This document shows positions 21,987 through 24,851 of a stretch of 24,851 nt of DNA, piece by piece. The translations under genes and the position numbers were made by a program. The DNA comes from Gp13-AA77 sp035516075. GTDB taxonomy: Bacteria > Acidobacteriota > Terriglobia > UBA7540. Position 1 is the stretch's first letter, and each line of letters begins with the position of its first letter. The notes under the pieces are model-generated. The model saw only the letters and a list, made by a program, of their open reading frames with translations, was not told the DNA's origin and made no database searches. The stretch spans positions 1 to 24,851 of the forward strand of contig DATJAQ010000233.1 of assembly GCA_035516075.1 (NCBI GenBank), in the 5' to 3' direction.

Positions 21987-23378
21987 ATGTCCTCCGAAGA
22001 CACCATTGTGGCCGTCGCCACGCCTCCCGGGCGCGGCGGTATCGGCGTCATCCGCCTTTCCGGCGAACGCGCCGTCGAAATTGCCTGCGGCCTCATTCAC
22101 GTCCCCAAACCTCCCCTCGAAACCCGCCACGCCACCCTCGGCGAGTTCCGCGATCCGAAGTCCGGCCGCGCGCTCGATGAGGTGGTGGTGACGGTGTTCC
22201 GCCGCCCTCATTCCTACACCGGCGAAGACGTGGCCGAGCTTTCCTGCCACGGCGCGCCCGTGATCCTCGGCTACCTCGTGGAATGCTGTCTGGAGCACGG
22301 CGCGCGCGCCGCCGAGCCGGGAGAGTTTACGATGCGGGCCTTCCTGAACGGCCGGCTCGATCTCACCCAGGCCGAGGCCGTCCGCGATCTCATCGAATCC
22401 CGCACCCTCTTTCAGGCGCGCCTGGCGGCGCAGCAGTTGGAGGGCTCCGTTTCCGCCCGCCTCAAGCCACACAAGCAGGCGCTGGTGGACCTGATCGCGC
22501 GCCTCGAAGCAGGAATAGACTTCGCGGAAGACGATCTGCCCGTGTCTGGCTGGGACGAGATCCTGACGAGTCTGGACGTCATCCGCGCGGACCTCGACGG
22601 GCTTGCCGCCGGTTACGAGTACGGCCGCGTGGTGCGCGAGGGCCTCAGCCTTGCCATCGTGGGGCGGCCGAACGTGGGCAAATCAAGCCTGTTTAACCGT
22701 CTGCTCAACGAAGAGCGCGCCATTGTGACCGCCTCGCCCGGCACTACGCGCGACCTGGTGGCTGAAAGCGCTGCCCTGGGAGGCATTCCGCTGCGCCTGG
22801 TGGACACGGCCGGGGTGCGCGAGGCCGTCGATGAGGCGGAACAGATCGGCGTGCGTAAGTCGCTCCAGGCCATCGCAGACTCCGATCTTCGGCTGCTGGT
22901 GCTCGACGCCTCGCAGGTTTGGACCGCGGAAGACGGCGCGCTGCTTGAGCGATTGCTGCCGCTCGGGGCGTTGCTGGTGGCCCTCAACAAGAGCGATCTG
23001 GCTCACCGCTTGAGCGAATTGGACCTCCGGCGGCGCCTGGCTGCGACCGGCGGGCACGCCGCCAACGTCGTCTGGACTTCGGCCCTCACCGGGGAAGGCA
23101 TTTCCGAGCTGAAGGCGAAGCTGCTCGATATCGCCGCGCCCGCGCGCGACCTCGGCGCCGGAGAAGCGCTCATCACCAATCTTCGCCACCAGCAGCTCAT
23201 CCGCGAGTCGCTCTCCGCCCTCGGCCGGGCGCGCCAGGCGGCGGCGGAGCACATCCATCACGAAATGCTGCTGCTTGACCTCTACGACGCTCTGCACGCC
23301 CTCGACGCCATCACCGGCGCGACTACGGTGGAGGACGTGCTGGGTGTGATCTTCTCCACCTTTTGCGTCGGAAAATGA
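21987..23378 (+). CDS. mnmE: tRNA uridine-5-carboxymethylaminomethyl modification GTPase MnmE
   Basis: MnmE works with MnmG to add the cmnm5 group to the wobble U34 of several tRNAs, using GTP, a folate derivative and FAD. The 463-residue protein is complete. It has an N-terminal folate-binding domain (1-120, TIVAVATPPGRGGIGVIRLSG), a helical domain with ARLEAGIDFAEDD (171-183) and the G domain with GRPNVGKSS (226-234), GTTRD (252-256), DTAG (273-276) and NKSD (334-337). It ends in the catalytic FCVGK (459-463). It lies 21 bases after khpB, the classical position. ATG 21987 matches the family N-terminus. Confidence 0.98.
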   Translation: MSSEDTIVAVATPPGRGGIGVIRLSGERAVEIACGLIHVPKPPLETRHATLGEFRDPKSGRALDEVVVTVFRRPHSYTGEDVAELSCHGAPVILGYLVECCLEHGARAAEPGEFTMRAFLNGRLDLTQAEAVRDLIESRTLFQARLAAQQLEGSVSARLKPHKQALVDLIARLEAGIDFAEDDLPVSGWDEILTSLDVIRADLDGLAAGYEYGRVVREGLSLAIVGRPNVGKSSLFNRLLNEERAIVTASPGTTRDLVAESAALGGIPLRLVDTAGVREAVDEAEQIGVRKSLQAIADSDLRLLVLDASQVWTAEDGALLERLLPLGALLVALNKSDLAHRLSELDLRRRLAATGGHAANVVWTSALTGEGISELKAKLLDIAAPARDLGAGEALITNLRHQQLIRESLSALGRARQAAAEHIHHEMLLLDLYDALHALDAITGATTVEDVLGVIFSTFCVGK

Positions 23379-23755
23379 GAGTCGCGGCGCCGTCTGGCGG
23401 GCGCGGGGGGAGGGGTGTCGCAGGCGGCTGCGGGCGCTCTCCAACCCTTGCGGGGGGTGAAAACGCCTCCCCGCGGCCCCGCAGGATGGTCCCTGCAAGC
23501 GTGTAACAGAGGTTCCTTGGCGTGTAACACGCTTGGCTAGGGGTAGGGTGGCACCCCGGCTTCGTGCGGCGCTCTAAAGGCCGCCAGGCCGCTCGCCGGA
23601 ACCAGCCTTAACCGGCCGAAAGCGTGTTGCGGCGGCTCGGCGGCGCCCCAAATCGCCGGCGAACATCCGCTCTTATTTGGTTTCCTGCCGGGACCGTCTC
23701 GCGCGGCTGTTAGTTCGGCTTGATATGCGGCATAATGCCACTGCAGCTTTTGCTC
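23379..23755. other. Intergenic region between mnmE and the peptidase gene
   Basis: This 377-base gap has no gene I can support. It contains the hairpin at 23496-23535, the word GTAGGGTGG followed by CACCCC (23543-23555), and a CATAAT box (23731-23736) just before the peptidase start that could be a -10 box with a poor -35. Confidence 0.45.
23496..23535. repeat. 9-bp inverted repeat, possible mnmE transcript end
   Basis: CAAGCGTGT (23496-23504) and ACACGCTTG (23527-23535) are perfect arms around 22 bases. The word GCGTGTAACA occurs twice in direct orientation (23499-23508, 23520-23529). No T-run follows. The element is 118 bases after the mnmE stop. Confidence 0.45.
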
Positions 23756-24766
23756 ATGGAACTCCTCGAACTTACTAAGGCGCTGGTGAACATCAACTCC
23801 GTGACAGGCCACGAGGTGGCCTGCGCCGAGTTTCTGCGGCAGCACCTTGCCGGGCGCGGCTTTGAAGTGCAAATGCAGCCCGTTTCCGGCCAGCGTGCGA
23901 ACGTTTTCGCCAGCCGGGGCATACCCAAGGTGGTGCTAAGCACACACATGGATACTGTTCCGCCCTACTTGCACGCGCGCGAGGATGAGCAGTTCATCTA
24001 CGGGCGCGGTGCCTGCGACGCCAAGGGCATCATCGCGGCGCAGGTGACCGCCGCGGCGCGGCTGATGGCGGAGGGTCTGAGCGATTTCGGCCTTTTGTTC
24101 GTGGTGGGGGAAGAGACGGGGAGCGACGGCGCCCGCGCCGCCAACCTGCTGGCGCCCGGCTCCGAGTACATCATCAACGGCGAGCCCACCGAGAATCGCC
24201 TGGTGATCGGCACCAAGGGCATCCTCTGGGTGAAAATCGAAGCGCGCGGCAAGATGGCGCACTCGGCCTACACCGAACTTGGAGAATCGGCCATCGAAAA
24301 ACTGCTCGATATCCTGGCGGACTTGCGGCGGTTGCCCCTCCCGCGCGATCCGGTGTTCGGCCCCGCCACCATGAACATCGGACTGATTTCCGGCGGCCGC
24401 GCGCCCAACGTGATCCCCGACCGGGCCGACTGCGAGATCATGTACCGAATGGTGCCGGAGCTGCCCGAGGGGCCGCACCTGCTCCGCGCGATCGAGCAGT
24501 CCGTCCACGGCCGCGCCAAACTGACGGTGCTGCGCGAGACGCCGCCCCTCAAGATGGAAGCCGTCGAAGGTCTCGAAACCCGCGTCGTGGCTTTTACCAC
24601 GGATCTGCCCTCACTCGGCAACTGGGGCCGCCCGCTTCTCATCGGCCCGGGCACCATCCACGAGGCCCACACCAAAAACGAAAAGGTGGCCAAGGCCGAT
24701 TTGACGGAGGCGGTGGAGATCTACGCCCGGCTGGTGCGCGAACTGCTGGCGCGCTGCCAGGGGTGA
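23756..24766 (+). CDS. M20-family metallopeptidase (ArgE/DapE/CPG2-like deacylase)
   Basis: M20 enzymes hydrolyse N-acyl amino acids or small peptides with two zinc ions. The 336-residue protein keeps all the catalytic positions: HMD with His64 and Asp66, GACDAKG with bridging Asp88, VVGEETGSDG with Glu119/Glu120, the metal Glu143 in NGEPTE, the dimerisation-domain His169 in KMAHSAYTE, and the C-terminal TIHEAHTKNE histidine. The substrate (acetylornithine, succinyl-diaminopimelate or a peptide) cannot be read from sequence. The frame opens at 23720 (TTG), with ATGs at 23735 and 23756; MELLELTKALVNINSVTG at 23756 fits the family N-terminus best. No Shine-Dalgarno is evident. It is not clearly part of the mnmE operon because 377 bases intervene. 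Confidence 0.92.
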   Translation: MELLELTKALVNINSVTGHEVACAEFLRQHLAGRGFEVQMQPVSGQRANVFASRGIPKVVLSTHMDTVPPYLHAREDEQFIYGRGACDAKGIIAAQVTAAARLMAEGLSDFGLLFVVGEETGSDGARAANLLAPGSEYIINGEPTENRLVIGTKGILWVKIEARGKMAHSAYTELGESAIEKLLDILADLRRLPLPRDPVFGPATMNIGLISGGRAPNVIPDRADCEIMYRMVPELPEGPHLLRAIEQSVHGRAKLTVLRETPPLKMEAVEGLETRVVAFTTDLPSLGNWGRPLLIGPGTIHEAHTKNEKVAKADLTEAVEIYARLVRELLARCQG

Positions 24767-24800
24767 CCGGCGACGGCGCGTGCGGTTTCTTCAACACGCA

Positions 24801-24816
24801 GACACAAAGACACAAA
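24801..24816. repeat. Short direct repeat GACACAAA x2 near the right edge
   Basis: Two adjacent identical 8-base units lie after the peptidase stop. The remaining 85 bases to the window edge show no gene or terminator. Confidence 0.4.
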
Positions 24817-24851
24817 GGAGGGCGTCATTATCTGATCTTCTTCATGCCTTT

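Overview
The window is GC-rich bacterial chromosome, most likely from an Acidobacteriota member (Solibacteres/Bryobacter-like) or a close relative. That is an inference. It rests on the gene types (a giant FG-GAP/choice-of-anchor-D exoprotein with a membrane tail, a multihaem cytochrome, a haem-motif alpha/alpha-barrel protein, an HTH_34-type regulator paired with a six-helix membrane protein) and on the repeat-rich intergenic DNA. No rRNA, certain tRNA, complete insertion sequence, prophage or CRISPR array is visible.

Left part (1-9.8 kb). A ygfZ-like gene is cut by the left edge. After a nested palindrome comes an unknown membrane-anchored protein, then convergently a phosphofructokinase whose active-site residues predict pyrophosphate dependence. 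An exported alpha/alpha-barrel protein with one CxxCH motif follows. A leftward cluster runs from 7313 to 4433: six-TM membrane protein, overlapping winged-helix regulator, variant cis-prenyltransferase (uppS family), yjbQ, small membrane protein. It is headed by a strong sigma70-type promoter with an adjacent perfect palindrome. Rightward then come a seven-haem cytochrome c and an unknown exported protein.

Middle part (9.9-18.6 kb). A 1656-residue exoprotein (14 FG-GAP/VCBS-type repeats, then seven ~105-residue choice-of-anchor-D repeats) occupies 9894-14864. About 1.1 kb of apparently non-coding DNA separates it from a complete higBA toxin-antitoxin pair with its own operator-like palindrome. 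To the right lies a ~150-bp block of nested palindromes, a promoter, three exact-length 19-bp direct repeats, and a gene for a protein with three tandem helix-turn-helix units and a transposase-like winged helix but no catalytic domain. This block is the most unusual part of the window. It is followed by ~700 bp of tandem and inverted repeats.

Right part (18.6-24.85 kb). This is the conserved rpmH-rnpA-yidD-yidC-khpB(jag)-mnmE block for ribosome assembly, RNase P, membrane protein insertion and tRNA modification. rpmH and rnpA overlap by four bases and later genes are spaced by 5-25 bases, so it is probably one transcription unit. An M20 metallopeptidase closes the window. KhpB has lost the KH GxxG loop and YidC has Asn at the usual groove Arg position.
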